DNA of 64,000 nt from Hydrogenibacillus sp. (GCA_014896255.1 JADBKT010000011.1:39159-103158), one strand, 5' to 3'; positions 18,956 through 28,506 are shown, numbered from the stretch's first letter. Notes: generated by a model from the sequence alone, not told the origin. Numbers and translations are program-made.

Positions 18956-21421
18956 ATGGCGCGGCGGATCACGGTACAAGAGGCCCGGGCGCGAGCCGAT
19001 GCGGCGACCTTCGGGTATTCGGGGAGCGACGCCTTCGAGCCGCTGGACGGCATTCTGGGGCAGGCGCGGGCGGTGGAAGCGCTCGCCTTCGGCCTCGACA
19101 TCGCGGCGGAAGGGTTTCACGTCTTCGTCGTCGGCGCCCCGGGGACCGGGCGTACGACGGCGGTGCAGTCGTTTTTGGAACGATTGGCGAAGGATCGCCC
19201 GACGCCGCCGGATGTGTGTTATGTCCACAACTTTCGGGATCCGTCGGCGCCGAAGGCGCTCTTGTTGCCCGCCGGACGCGGCCGCGACTTGAAGGCGCAC
19301 ATGCTGGAGATCGTCGAGACGATCCAGCGGGAGCTTCCGCGCGCCTTCGAACACGAGTCGTACCAAGCGGCGCGGCAGAGCGTCGTCAACCGTATCGAGG
19401 CCGAACGGCGCAAGCTCATTCAAGCGATGACCCAAGAGGCGGAGGCGCAAGGCTTTTTCGTGGAGATGATTCCGCAAGGCGTCTTTTTGATCCCCATGCG
19501 GGACGGACAGCCGCTCAAGGACGAGGCGTTTGCCAGGCTTCCGGAAGCCGAGCAGCGGGCGATCATCGAACGGCGGGATGCGGTGGAAGCGCACGTCGGG
19601 CAGGCGATGCGGGAGCTTCGGATGCTTGAGCGGAGAGCGCAAGAAGCGCTCCGGGAACTCGACCGCACCCATGCCGAGCGCGTTCTCGACTTGTGGATGG
19701 CACCGATGTTCGAAGCGTTTGCGGACTTTCCGGACGTGCTCATGTATGTTCGCGAAGCCCGGGAAGACATGCTCGATCAATTGCCGCTTTTTCTCGGCGG
19801 ATCCGCCAAAGGCGCGGGCCATAAGGCACCGCAGGCCGCCGGCGGGGTGCGCGACGATCCCCTGCGCCGCTATGCGGTAAACGTCCTCATCGACCGGAGC
19901 GGTGAACAAGGGGCGCCGGTCGTCGTCGAACGTCATCCGACGTTTCCGAATTTGATCGGGCGCATCGAGCGCGAGGCGGTGTTCGGCGCGCTCGTCACGG
20001 ATTTTACGTTGCTCCGCGCCGGGTCGTTGCTTCGGGCCAACGGCGGGTACTTGATCCTGCCCGTACCGGAGCTCCTCCGCGCGCCGTTCGCTTGGGACGG
20101 CCTGAAGCGCGCGCTTCGAGCGATGCGCGTGGTGATCGAAGACATGGGCGAACATTACGGCGCGCTGACGGCGAAGGCGCTCCGTCCGGAGCCGATCCCG
20201 CTCGATCTGAAAGTCGTCTTGATCGGCGATCCGTTGCATTACTACTTGCTGTACCACAATGACCCGGACGTCCGCGAATTGTTCAAAGTGAAGGCGGAGT
20301 TCGCCACGACGATGCCGCGCACGCCGGAGAGCGAGCGGCAGTACGCCTCCTTTTTCCGCACGTTGGCGGAAAAAGAGCGGCTGCGCCACCTCGACGCCTC
20401 GGCCATGGCCAAGCTCGTGGAACACGGCGCGCGCCTGGCCGACGATCAGACGAAGCTGGCCACGCGCTTTGCGGAGATCGCCGACGTCGTCCGCGAAGCG
20501 GATCATTACGCCCGCCGCGAAGGCGCGGACTATATCGGCGCGGCGCACATCCGCCGGGCGCTTGAGGCCCGTCACGCCCGCGCGAGTCTCATCAAAGAGC
20601 GGATCCTTGAGCTGTACACGCGCGACGTGCTTCAGGTCGACGTCGTGGGACAGGCCGTCGGGCAGGTGAACGGGCTGGCCGTCGTCATGCAAGGAGAACT
20701 CGCCTTTGGGCTCCCGAAGCGCATCACGGCGACGGTGTCCGCCGGGCGCGAGGGGATCATCGACATCGAACGGGAAGCGCGCCTCGGCGGGCGCATCCAC
20801 ACGAAGGGCGTGCTCATCCTCGGCGGATACTTGCGGGCGCAGTACGCCCGGGAAGCGCCGTTCCCGCTGGCGGCGCACCTCGTTTTTGAGCAGAGCTACG
20901 AAGGCGTCGACGGCGACAGCGCCTCCAGCGCCGAACTGTACGCGCTGCTTTCGGCGCTGGCGGACGTGCCGCTGCGGCAGGATCTCGCCGTCACCGGGGC
21001 GGTCAACCAAAAAGGCGAGGTGCAGGCCGTCGGCGGGGTGAACGAGAAGATCGAAGGCTTTTTCGACGTCTGCCGGCAAAAGGGGCTCACGGGCACGCAG
21101 GGCGTGCTCATCCCGGCGGCGAACGCCCGTAATTTGATGCTCCGGGAAGACGTCGTCGAGGCCATCGCCGAAGGACGTTTCCATGTCTATCTCGTCTCGA
21201 CGATCGACGAAGGGATCGAGCTTTTGACCGGGCTTTCGCCCGGGGCACGCGGGGAGGACGGCGGGTTCCCGCCGGATTCGGTGCACGGCCGCGTCGCGGA
21301 GAAACTCCGCGCCTTCCAGGCGCAGCTCCGGGGGACGGGCGTTCCGCCGGCCGTACGGGCGCCGGAGGGGGCGTCGGAGGCGGAAGGGCCGCGGCCGCCG
21401 CATCCCGAACCGCGGCCGTAG
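18956..21421 (+). CDS. Lon-like AAA+ protease (COG1067/AAA_32 type)
   Basis: ATP-dependent serine protease related to LonB/LonC. The N-terminal third has VVGAPGTGRTT as Walker A (about residue 60); a helical region follows; the Lon protease domain is C-terminal with catalytic Ser in GVDGDSASSAEL and Lys in GGVNEKIEGFF (about residues 665 and 705). Length 821 residues. ATG 18956 follows GGGAGGGTGA. The low-complexity C-terminal tail is rich in Pro, Glu and Arg. No membrane segment is visible, so it is likely cytosolic; substrates are unknown. Confidence 0.9.
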   Translation: MARRITVQEARARADAATFGYSGSDAFEPLDGILGQARAVEALAFGLDIAAEGFHVFVVGAPGTGRTTAVQSFLERLAKDRPTPPDVCYVHNFRDPSAPKALLLPAGRGRDLKAHMLEIVETIQRELPRAFEHESYQAARQSVVNRIEAERRKLIQAMTQEAEAQGFFVEMIPQGVFLIPMRDGQPLKDEAFARLPEAEQRAIIERRDAVEAHVGQAMRELRMLERRAQEALRELDRTHAERVLDLWMAPMFEAFADFPDVLMYVREAREDMLDQLPLFLGGSAKGAGHKAPQAAGGVRDDPLRRYAVNVLIDRSGEQGAPVVVERHPTFPNLIGRIEREAVFGALVTDFTLLRAGSLLRANGGYLILPVPELLRAPFAWDGLKRALRAMRVVIEDMGEHYGALTAKALRPEPIPLDLKVVLIGDPLHYYLLYHNDPDVRELFKVKAEFATTMPRTPESERQYASFFRTLAEKERLRHLDASAMAKLVEHGARLADDQTKLATRFAEIADVVREADHYARREGADYIGAAHIRRALEARHARASLIKERILELYTRDVLQVDVVGQAVGQVNGLAVVMQGELAFGLPKRITATVSAGREGIIDIEREARLGGRIHTKGVLILGGYLRAQYAREAPFPLAAHLVFEQSYEGVDGDSASSAELYALLSALADVPLRQDLAVTGAVNQKGEVQAVGGVNEKIEGFFDVCRQKGLTGTQGVLIPAANARNLMLREDVVEAIAEGRFHVYLVSTIDEGIELLTGLSPGARGEDGGFPPDSVHGRVAEKLRAFQAQLRGTGVPPAVRAPEGASEAEGPRPPHPEPRP

Positions 21422-21515
21422 CGCCCCCGCGTTCATCAAGCGATCTTGGCGCCGCTCCGGCGCATCGTCGAAAAGGATGATAAAATAAACGGCAAAAGTG
21501 AGTAAGCGGTGGTGT

Positions 21516-22208
21516 ATGCGCTTGTATGCGCTTTACCTCGTTGAAGACGATGCCCAGCTCGCCGCGCTGATGGCGGAGGCGCTCGCGCGCTACGGCTTTC
21601 GTGTGCATCAGGCGGCAGGCGATGATTTTTGGCGGCTCGCGGAAGCGGTGGATGAGGTAAAGCCCCATCTGATTCTCCTGGACATCAACCTGCCGGCGTA
21701 CGACGGTTTTTACTGGGCGCGGCGCATTCGCGCGGTGACCAAAGCGCCGATGCTGTTCATCTCCGCCCGCGGGGAGCCGATCGATCAGGTGCGCGCGCTG
21801 GAAAACGGCGGAGATGATTACATCGTGAAGCCGTTTCACATGGACGTGCTCGTGGCCAAGGTGTACGCCTTACTCCGCCGGGCGTACGGGGAGCTGGCCG
21901 ACGCGCGGGACAGGTTGCCGACGTACGCGGGGCTCGTCGCCGATATGACGGAGCAGGCGCTCGTCTACGGCGAGCGGCGCGTCTTTTTGTCGCCGACGGA
22001 GATGCGGTTGATGAGGAAGCTGATCGAAGCAAAGGGAAAGCCGGTCAGCCGGGAAGAGCTGCTCATCGCCGCTTGGGACGAGGCGTCGTTCGTCGACGAC
22101 AATACGCTTACGGTGAACATCACGCGGCTCCGGCAGAAGCTCAAGGCGCTCGGGCTCGAAGAAGCGATCGTCACCGTGCGCGGTGTCGGCTATCGGCTGG
22201 AGGTTTGA
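21516..22208 (+). CDS. OmpR-family response regulator (BceR-like)
   Basis: DNA-binding response regulator: receiver domain with acidic pair EDD, phospho-acceptor Asp in LLDINLP and Lys in IVKPFH, then a winged-helix output domain ending VTVRGVGYRLEV. It pairs with the histidine kinase 4 bases downstream. The kinase has the short two-helix sensor typical of Bce systems, and a TTACA-N4-TGTAA box precedes the Bce-like transporter at 25 kb, so this is likely its regulator. ATG 21516 is chosen; GTG 21498 and TTG 21522 are alternatives. Confidence 0.9.
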   Translation: MRLYALYLVEDDAQLAALMAEALARYGFRVHQAAGDDFWRLAEAVDEVKPHLILLDINLPAYDGFYWARRIRAVTKAPMLFISARGEPIDQVRALENGGDDYIVKPFHMDVLVAKVYALLRRAYGELADARDRLPTYAGLVADMTEQALVYGERRVFLSPTEMRLMRKLIEAKGKPVSREELLIAAWDEASFVDDNTLTVNITRLRQKLKALGLEEAIVTVRGVGYRLEV

Positions 22209-22212
22209 CGCG

Positions 22213-23394
22213 ATGCGAACGTTTGTTGAGCTTCTCGGCGATCTAAGGCGGTATGCCGTCGACCGTTGGCGCTTCTTCGTGCCGGCGTTTTTCGGGTTTT
22301 TAAGCGCCGTTTTGGTGTTCGTTCTGGCCGGTCTCCTCGACGGGCACCCCTATCTTCTCCGGGATGCGTTGTACGCCTTTTTTCTGGCGGTGCTTTTTTG
22401 GACGATCGGCCTCATCTGGGACGCTTATCCGCGAAATGCCTTCTTGCGCCTGCTGAAAGCGCACATGACGGAGGACGTGGCGGAAGCCGAACGGATCGAT
22501 CGACCGCCGCCGGAGTCGGCACCGACGCGCGATCTGGAAACGTTCCTGGCGGTGCTTCGGGCGTACGATGCCGCCTGGCGCAAAAAGCACGCCGAGACGG
22601 CGGACAAGGTGTTGTTCTACACCGCCTTCGGGACGCGTTTCGTCCACCAGATGAAGACGCCGATCTCCGCGCTGACTTTGCTCATCGAGGCCGCGAACCG
22701 TGCGGCCGCAGACGGGCGGCTCGAGGCGATGTGGCCGGAGATGCGGCGGTCGTTTGAAGCGGAGGTGGGCCGGATGGAAGGGCTTACGCAGCAGATGCTC
22801 AACACCGTGCGCCTGGAGGACATCGCCCGGGATCTTGCGCTCGAGCGCTTTTCGCTCGTCGATGCGGTACGCGATGTGGTGAATGCCTATAAGCACGAAT
22901 GGGTGATCCGACGGATTTACCCGAGTTTTGACGTGGCGGGTCGCTCGGAGGACTACCTCGTCCACACCGATCGCAAGTGGCTACGGCTCATCGTCGAGCA
23001 GATCGTGAAGAATGCGCTGCAGTACGGGCGCAAGGGAATGCTGGATGAACACGGGCCACATGATGAAGCGCCGGATAGCGCTTCGGCGACGTTTATCGTC
23101 CGATTTCGGCGGGACCGGGCGGCGGATCTCCTCGTCGTCGCGTTCGTCGACGAGGGCTACGGGATGCCGAAGGAAGACGTCTCCCGGGCGTTTGAGCCGT
23201 TTTTCACCGGGACGATGGGCCGGCGCGTGGCGACGGCGACGGGCATCGGCTTGTACCTCGCCCGGGAAGCGGCGAAGCGGATCGGCGCGCACCTTAGGCT
23301 CATGTCCGAGCCCGGCGCGGGAACGACGGTCGAACTCATCTTCCCGCGCGCGGCGTATTTTGAGCCGCATGATCGGAATCGAGCGACTGGATAG
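22213..23394 (+). CDS. Intramembrane-sensing histidine kinase (BceS-like)
   Basis: Sensor kinase with two closely spaced membrane helices at residues about 20-75 and almost no outside loop, the hallmark of intramembrane-sensing kinases that read the state of a Bce-type transporter. The H-box is FVHQMKTPISAL, N-box QIVKNALQYG, then DEGYGMP and GIGLYLA in the ATPase domain. ATG 22213 has GGAGGTTTGA upstream and follows the regulator by 4 bases. Usually such kinases sit directly next to bceAB; here hflX lies between. Confidence 0.9.
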   Translation: MRTFVELLGDLRRYAVDRWRFFVPAFFGFLSAVLVFVLAGLLDGHPYLLRDALYAFFLAVLFWTIGLIWDAYPRNAFLRLLKAHMTEDVAEAERIDRPPPESAPTRDLETFLAVLRAYDAAWRKKHAETADKVLFYTAFGTRFVHQMKTPISALTLLIEAANRAAADGRLEAMWPEMRRSFEAEVGRMEGLTQQMLNTVRLEDIARDLALERFSLVDAVRDVVNAYKHEWVIRRIYPSFDVAGRSEDYLVHTDRKWLRLIVEQIVKNALQYGRKGMLDEHGPHDEAPDSASATFIVRFRRDRAADLLVVAFVDEGYGMPKEDVSRAFEPFFTGTMGRRVATATGIGLYLAREAAKRIGAHLRLMSEPGAGTTVELIFPRAAYFEPHDRNRATG

Positions 23395-23539
23395 ATCGGC
23401 CGGGGCGGTGTCCGTCCATCTGGGCCGCAAGGTCGTCGGTTCCAAAGCGATGCGTCGGCTCTCGATCGTTGCCGGTCTCGTCTTAATCGGGTTTGCGCTT
23501 TGGTTTGGCGTTCAAGCGCTGCGCCTGTTGTTCGGTTGA
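23369..23539 (+). CDS. Small hypothetical membrane protein
   Basis: A 56-codon frame overlaps the kinase 3' end by 26 bases and encodes a basic N-terminus followed by one membrane helix (RLSIVAGLVLIGFALWFGV). A second in-frame ATG at 23450 would give a 29-residue peptide with just the helix. It may be a small partner of the kinase or a chance frame; no family is recognised. Confidence 0.4.
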   Translation: MIGIERLDRSAGAVSVHLGRKVVGSKAMRRLSIVAGLVLIGFALWFGVQALRLLFG

Positions 23540-23569
23540 AGAGATACTATACTCCAGAAGGTGACGAAC

Positions 23570-24928
23570 GTGAACGGACACGGCGAACCGAAACGCGCAT
23601 TTCTCATCGCCCTGGAGACGTCCGGCAGCGCGGCCGGCGGTTGGACGGCGGAAGAATCGCTCGATGAGCTGGATCATCTGGTGCGCACCGCCGGTGCCGT
23701 CGCCGTCGGACGGGACGTCCAACGGCGGCCGAAAGCCGATCCGGCGACCTACATCGGCCGGGGCAAGGCGGAAGAACTTCGAGAACTTTTCCGGCGCGGC
23801 GCGTTCGACATGCTCGTCGTCGACGATGAGCTGACGCCGGTACAGCAGAGGAACTTGGAAGCGGTGATCGAGAGCCCGATCATCGACCGCACGACGGTCA
23901 TTCTCGACATCTTCGCAGAGCGCGCCCGCACGCGCGAGGCCAAGCTGCAGGTCGAGCTGGCACAGCTTAAGTATCGTCTGTCGCGCATGACCGGAAAAGG
24001 CATCGAACTTTCCAGGCTGGCCGGGGGCATCGGTACGCGGGGTCCCGGCGAGTCGAAGCTGGAAGTCGATCGGCGTCGCATTCACGACCGGATGCGCGCT
24101 CTGGAGCGGGAATTGTCGGAAGTGAAGGTGCACCGTCGTCGGATCCGTGCCGAACGCGCCCGGCGTGCCTTGCCGGTCGTCGCCCTCACCGGCTATACGA
24201 ATGCCGGAAAATCGACGCTGCACCGCGTTCTCTCCGGTTCCGACGTGCTCGTGGAAGATCGCCTGTTTGCTACTCTCGACGCCACGGCGCGGCGGGTTGC
24301 GCCGAAGGATGGGGAACCGTACCTGCTCGTGGATACGGTCGGATTCATCCGCAAACTTCCGACCCAGCTCGTCGCCGCCTTCCGCTCGACGCTGGAGGAG
24401 GTGGCGGAGGCCGATCTTGTTCTCCACGTCGTTGACGCATCACATCCGCGTCACGAAGAGCAGATGGAAGTCGTGGAACAGGTGCTCGGGGAAATCGGCG
24501 CCCAAGACAAGCCGACATGGATCGTGTACAACAAGATCGATCGGCTGGGCGGAACGCCTACGGGCGGCGACGCGCCATTCGAATCCGGTCGTCCGTCGCC
24601 GAAAGAGCAGGCGCTTCCGGCCTCATCGCATCGCCCTCCGGTCGATTGGGGTCCCGTACTCTTTCCCGGCCGGGCGGGGAACAGCATCGCCGTCTCCGCC
24701 GCCCTCGGCTGGAACATCGATGCGCTTCAGCACGCCATTCAGGCGGCGCTCGCGAGGCGGCGGGAGATCGTGGAAGCGGTGATCCCTTTCGAACAGACGG
24801 CTTGGGTGTCCTGGGCGCACGAACAAGGCTGGGTTCTTCGGGAAGAGCCTCGGGAAGACGGGACGTACATCCTGGTGGAACTGGAAAAAAGTCTTGCCGC
24901 CAAGTTGCGCCGGGCCGTGCAAGCATAG
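23570..24928 (+). CDS. hflX: GTPase HflX
   Basis: Ribosome-binding GTPase that splits stalled ribosomes under heat or antibiotic stress. The HflX N-domain contains YIGRGKAEEL and GIGTRGPGESKLE; the G domain has GYTNAGKST (G1), DTVGFIRKLP (G3) and NKID (G4). GTG 23570 is preferred, with AGAAGGTGA 5 bases upstream; GTG 23561 overlaps that site. TATACT at 23548-23553 may be a -10 box with a weak -35. About 45 residues rich in Pro, Gly and Ser separate G4 from the G5 SA motif, longer than usual. Confidence 0.93.
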   Translation: MNGHGEPKRAFLIALETSGSAAGGWTAEESLDELDHLVRTAGAVAVGRDVQRRPKADPATYIGRGKAEELRELFRRGAFDMLVVDDELTPVQQRNLEAVIESPIIDRTTVILDIFAERARTREAKLQVELAQLKYRLSRMTGKGIELSRLAGGIGTRGPGESKLEVDRRRIHDRMRALERELSEVKVHRRRIRAERARRALPVVALTGYTNAGKSTLHRVLSGSDVLVEDRLFATLDATARRVAPKDGEPYLLVDTVGFIRKLPTQLVAAFRSTLEEVAEADLVLHVVDASHPRHEEQMEVVEQVLGEIGAQDKPTWIVYNKIDRLGGTPTGGDAPFESGRPSPKEQALPASSHRPPVDWGPVLFPGRAGNSIAVSAALGWNIDALQHAIQAALARRREIVEAVIPFEQTAWVSWAHEQGWVLREEPREDGTYILVELEKSLAAKLRRAVQA

Positions 24929-24939
24929 AGGAATCAACC

Positions 24940-24953
24940 TTACAAAACTGTAA
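24940..24953 (+). promoter_or_regulatory. BceR-type operator box
   Basis: TTACA-AAAC-TGTAA is an exact match to the inverted repeat TNACA-N4-TGTAA bound by BceR-like regulators. It lies about 85 bases before the ATPase gene of the Bce-like transporter and just after hflX. Confidence 0.75.
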
Positions 24954-24962
24954 GCTTACCGG

Positions 24963-24995
24963 GCGCTTTTGTCACCTTTGGACAAGGCGCTTTTT
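24963..24995 (+). terminator. Probable terminator after hflX
   Basis: GCGC-TTTTGTC pairs with GACAAG-GCGC (one bulged T, one G-T pair), followed by five T. It sits between the BceR box and the transporter gene, so the box may act across it or the hairpin may be weak. Confidence 0.6.
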
Positions 24996-25039
24996 GTGTT
25001 GATCGATTAGACTGAAGGGCGGAAAATATGAGGAGGTCG

Positions 25040-25807
25040 ATGGAGTTGGCGTTGCTTCAGGTCGAACATGTGCAAAAGATTTATCAACCAAAAGGCGGGG
25101 CGGTGCACAAGGCGCTCGACGGGGTGAGCTTTGAGGTCGAGGAAGGCTCCTTCGTTGCGATCATGGGTCCGTCGGGGAGCGGGAAGACGACGCTGCTCAA
25201 CCTCATCGCCGGGCTGGACCGACCGACCGGCGGTTCGGTGGTCATCGGCCGGCAGCGCATCGAAGGGTTGGATGAAGATGTGCTTGCCGATTTTCGACGG
25301 AAAGCGATCGGCTTTGTGTTTCAAGACTTTAATTTGCTCGATCCGCTGACCGTCGAGGAGAACGTGATCTTGCCGCTGACATTGGAGAAAAAGGTCGGAC
25401 GGGACGCGTTGAACCGGGTCCACGATGTGCTCAAGCGGCTCGGGTTGTACGATAAACGGCATCGCTTCCCGTATGAGCTTTCCGGCGGGGAAAAGCAGCG
25501 GGTGGCCATCGCGCGGGCGATCGTGCACCGCCCGCTCCTCATCCTCGCCGACGAACCGACGGGGAACCTCGATTCGGCGATGAGCCGGGTGATCTTGGAG
25601 ACGTTTGGAGAGCTGAACCGGACGATGAACATCACCGTCTTGATGGTGACGCACGATCCGTTTGCGGCGAGCTACGCTGAGCGCGTGCTGTTGCTCAAAG
25701 ACGGGCGGCTGTACGCCGAGCTTGTGCGCGGCGACGGGCGGACGGGGCTTTATCAAAAGATCATCGACGCGCTTTCATCGTTGGAAGGAACCGTGGCGTC
25801 CCGATAG
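25040..25807 (+). CDS. Bce-type ABC transporter ATPase
   Basis: ATP-binding subunit of a MacB/Bce-type exporter associated with resistance to cell-wall antimicrobial peptides. Walker A GPSGSGKTT, Q-loop FQDFNLL, signature LSGGEKQRVAIARA, Walker B LLILADEPTGNLDS. AGGAGGTC lies just before ATG 25040; ATG 25028 and TTG 25046 are alternatives. TAGACT at 25008-25013 may be its -10. The large permease follows 36 bases later, and the BceR-type box lies upstream. Confidence 0.92.
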   Translation: MELALLQVEHVQKIYQPKGGAVHKALDGVSFEVEEGSFVAIMGPSGSGKTTLLNLIAGLDRPTGGSVVIGRQRIEGLDEDVLADFRRKAIGFVFQDFNLLDPLTVEENVILPLTLEKKVGRDALNRVHDVLKRLGLYDKRHRFPYELSGGEKQRVAIARAIVHRPLLILADEPTGNLDSAMSRVILETFGELNRTMNITVLMVTHDPFAASYAERVLLLKDGRLYAELVRGDGRTGLYQKIIDALSSLEGTVASR

Positions 25808-25843
25808 GTCGGCTCGGAATATGACGGTCAGGGGTGAACGGCG

Positions 25844-28057
25844 ATGACGTGGCAGGCGCTTTGGCGCCGGATGATGTTGCGGAATCTGAAGATGTATGTC
25901 GGCTATTTGCTCACGGCGGCGTTTGCGGTGATGATGTTTTATCTCTTTCAGTCGCTCGGGATGTCGCTTTCCGGAGAGTTTTTGACGTATCGACGGGGCA
26001 ATTTTTTGCTCGGAGTGCTCTACGTGACGCAAGGCGTCATTTACGTGTTTGCGGTTTTTTTTGTATTTTATTTTCACCGCCTGCTCATTCAGGCGGAAAG
26101 CCAGGCGCTCGGGCTCTTGGCGACGTTCGGCATGGCGAGGAGTGCGCGGCGGCGGCTCGTGATGCTGGAGAGCGGCTTTTTGGGCGCGCTCGCGCTCTTC
26201 TTCGGGCTTTTGGCCGGCATCGTCTTTGAACCGCTGTTCATGCTGGCATCCAGCGTTCTCTTGCGGTTGCCGGAACGGGTGCCGTATGCGTTTCACCTTG
26301 CGGCGCTGTTGCGTACCCTCGTGTTTTTCATCGCGCTGTTTGCCGTCGAGGGATGGATGGCCGCACGGTGGGCGACGCGCCGCTGGCCGAAGCAGCTTTT
26401 TGCCGCGGGGCATGCGGTCGAGACCGTGAGGCGACCGTCGTGGGGAAAGGGGCTTTTGGGCTTCGGGTTGCTCGGGGCGGCGTACGGGCTGGCCGCGGTG
26501 GTGCATCCGGAGCTGTTTCGCCGGGCGGATGCCGCGGGGATGATGACGTTTGGGTCGCCGACCTTTTTGCTTTGGTTCGGGCTGATGGGCGTGATGCTTG
26601 TTTTGGCGATGGCGGGAAGTTTCTTCGTCCTCGCCGAAGGGTTGCGCCTTTGGGTCAGGCGGCGTCGTTCCGGGCGCGGCATGGGGGCGGCGACGCTCCT
26701 TACACGGGCACGGCTTTCCGCCGCGCTCCGTTCCCACGCCGGCTCGGGCACGGCGATCGCGACGCTCTTGGCCGTAGTGCTCGCGGCGACGGGCATGCTC
26801 GCTTCGATTCAGATGATGATGCTCTTGACGACGGTCTACGAGAGTCCGATCGTCGTTCAAATGGCCGCCGAAGAGGGAGACGAGGCCGCGCATGGGGCGC
26901 TCGATCGGGTGGAAACGCGCTTTCGGGAGGCGCTTGAGGCGGCCGGGTATGATCTCAGGCCGACGGTCCCCCTGCGCCTGCTTACGGGGACGGTGCCGCT
27001 CGACGGGTGGACCACGGCCGACGAGATGGATCGCGTGGCCGGGCGATTCATCTATGGGATCGACGTGATCGGGCGAAGCGATTATGAGGCGCTCACGTCG
27101 GCGATCGAACAGACGGTGCCGCTCCTTAACGGCAAGTATCCGAAGGTGCCGGCGTTGGGGCCCGGGGAGGCGTTTGCCGTGCGGACGTTTACCGATCCGA
27201 AAGGATTCGAGAACCTCCCGCAAACGGCGTGGCCGAAACAGACGGGCGAATATACGGTCCGTTGGATACAGGCGCAGGACGTGATCGACCGGGAGATGGG
27301 CGGCGACAAGGCGTTCGATCTCGAGTCGGTGCCGTCGATGAAGGTGCGCCTGATCGGGGCGGCGCCGACGCCGGCGCGGCTCATGAACCTTTCCCGATTC
27401 TGGATCCCGAGCGCGACGGTGTTCGTCGTTTCCGACGAGACGTTTGAGGCGATGGCGGCACAGGCGGATCGGCCCGGCGTCCGTTTTGAAGGGCGGGCGC
27501 TGTTTTACCCGCGCTGGCAGGGCAGCCACCCGCTCATAAACCGCCTCGTCGCCGAAGTTGATCCGCCCGGCGGTTCGGTGCGCGCCGGCGAAATCGATGT
27601 GACGACGCTTCCCGATGGCTATGCCGAGCGCTACCGATACGCCGGCTCCATCCTCTTCGCCATGGCGCTCGTCTCGCTTCTCTTTGCGTTGGCGAGCGGG
27701 GCGACGATTTACTTCAAGGTGCGCGAGCGCGCGCGAAGCGATGCGCGGCAGATTTCGACGCTCAGGCGCCTCGGCGCGAACCGCGGGACCGTCTTTCGCG
27801 CGATGCGCCGCGAGATGGCCGTATACCTTTTTGCGCCGCTTGCGCTCGCCTTGCTTCACGCGGGTTTTGCGCTTACGGATTGGCGCGCGCTGCTTATCCT
27901 GACGGGACTCGATCAGTATCGGGAAGCGGGACCGATCGTCTGGAAAGCGTATGCCGCGGTGGCGGCGGTCATGTTGTTCCTGTATGCGTGCTTCGGCTGG
28001 GCGGTCAGCGCGGGTTATGCTCGGTCGTTGTGGCGGAAGGGCTGGGAGCGGTCGTGA
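25844..28057 (+). CDS. Bce-type ABC transporter permease
   Basis: FtsX-family permease of 737 residues. Hydrophobic helices cluster at residues about 20-260, about 300-330 and at the C-terminal 600-730, with a large extracellular domain of roughly 250 residues between, as in BceB/PsdB, which binds lipid II-cycle peptide antibiotics. ATG 25844 follows AGGGGTGAACGG. It is slightly longer than typical BceB (about 650). Likely inducers are cell-wall-targeting peptides, by family only. Confidence 0.88.
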   Translation: MTWQALWRRMMLRNLKMYVGYLLTAAFAVMMFYLFQSLGMSLSGEFLTYRRGNFLLGVLYVTQGVIYVFAVFFVFYFHRLLIQAESQALGLLATFGMARSARRRLVMLESGFLGALALFFGLLAGIVFEPLFMLASSVLLRLPERVPYAFHLAALLRTLVFFIALFAVEGWMAARWATRRWPKQLFAAGHAVETVRRPSWGKGLLGFGLLGAAYGLAAVVHPELFRRADAAGMMTFGSPTFLLWFGLMGVMLVLAMAGSFFVLAEGLRLWVRRRRSGRGMGAATLLTRARLSAALRSHAGSGTAIATLLAVVLAATGMLASIQMMMLLTTVYESPIVVQMAAEEGDEAAHGALDRVETRFREALEAAGYDLRPTVPLRLLTGTVPLDGWTTADEMDRVAGRFIYGIDVIGRSDYEALTSAIEQTVPLLNGKYPKVPALGPGEAFAVRTFTDPKGFENLPQTAWPKQTGEYTVRWIQAQDVIDREMGGDKAFDLESVPSMKVRLIGAAPTPARLMNLSRFWIPSATVFVVSDETFEAMAAQADRPGVRFEGRALFYPRWQGSHPLINRLVAEVDPPGGSVRAGEIDVTTLPDGYAERYRYAGSILFAMALVSLLFALASGATIYFKVRERARSDARQISTLRRLGANRGTVFRAMRREMAVYLFAPLALALLHAGFALTDWRALLILTGLDQYREAGPIVWKAYAAVAAVMLFLYACFGWAVSAGYARSLWRKGWERS

Positions 28058-28263
28058 AGGTTGGGCAGGAAGACGCCGCGCAAAAATGGGCCGATCGGGC
28101 CCGTGGGCGGAGCGATGCAGGTGGCGTTCGTCTCCGTCGTCTCCGCCGGAGCGGGCAAGGTGGAGACGGCAACGTCAGGATTAAAGTGGAATGGTTTACG
28201 GGGGATACCGTGCACATGAAACCGAAAGAATGGGACAAACTACCGCCTGAGGGGGTGAATGGC

Positions 28264-28506
28264 ATGAGCGCGATGAATATGAATCAAAACATGCATCCGA
28301 ACCGGTTCGCCTTGCACGAGACGCTGGAAGTGCATGAACTGTTGGCCGCCAAAAACGTCCATACGACGAAAGCAACGGCCATGAAGGGGATGGTTACGGA
28401 TCAGCGCTTGGGCGCGCTCCTTCAAAGCGCGATCGATGCCGACAAACGCCACATCCAGGACCTTCAGGGGCTGCTTTCGCGGGCCAGGGCGTCCGTGCTG
28501 CAGTAA
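28264..28506 (+). CDS. Small spore coat-like protein (CotF-related)
   Basis: 80-residue helical protein (FALHETLEVHELLAAKN; DQRLGALLQSAIDADKRHI) resembling CotF-like coat proteins of Bacillales. ATG 28264 follows GAGGGGGTGA; the upstream in-frame extension runs through unrelated sequence and the bceB end. It precedes a second CotF-like gene by 90 bases, so the two may be co-expressed late in sporulation, but I see no convincing sigma-E/K/G promoter. The 207 bases before it (28058-28263) hold a GC-rich hairpin without a T run and nothing else recognisable. Confidence 0.7.
   Translation: MSAMNMNQNMHPNRFALHETLEVHELLAAKNVHTTKATAMKGMVTDQRLGALLQSAIDADKRHIQDLQGLLSRARASVLQ

Noticed and set aside
28140..28190. 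GTCTCCGCC/GGTGGAGAC hairpin after bceB as a terminator
   Set aside because: No T run follows, so termination is not supported.
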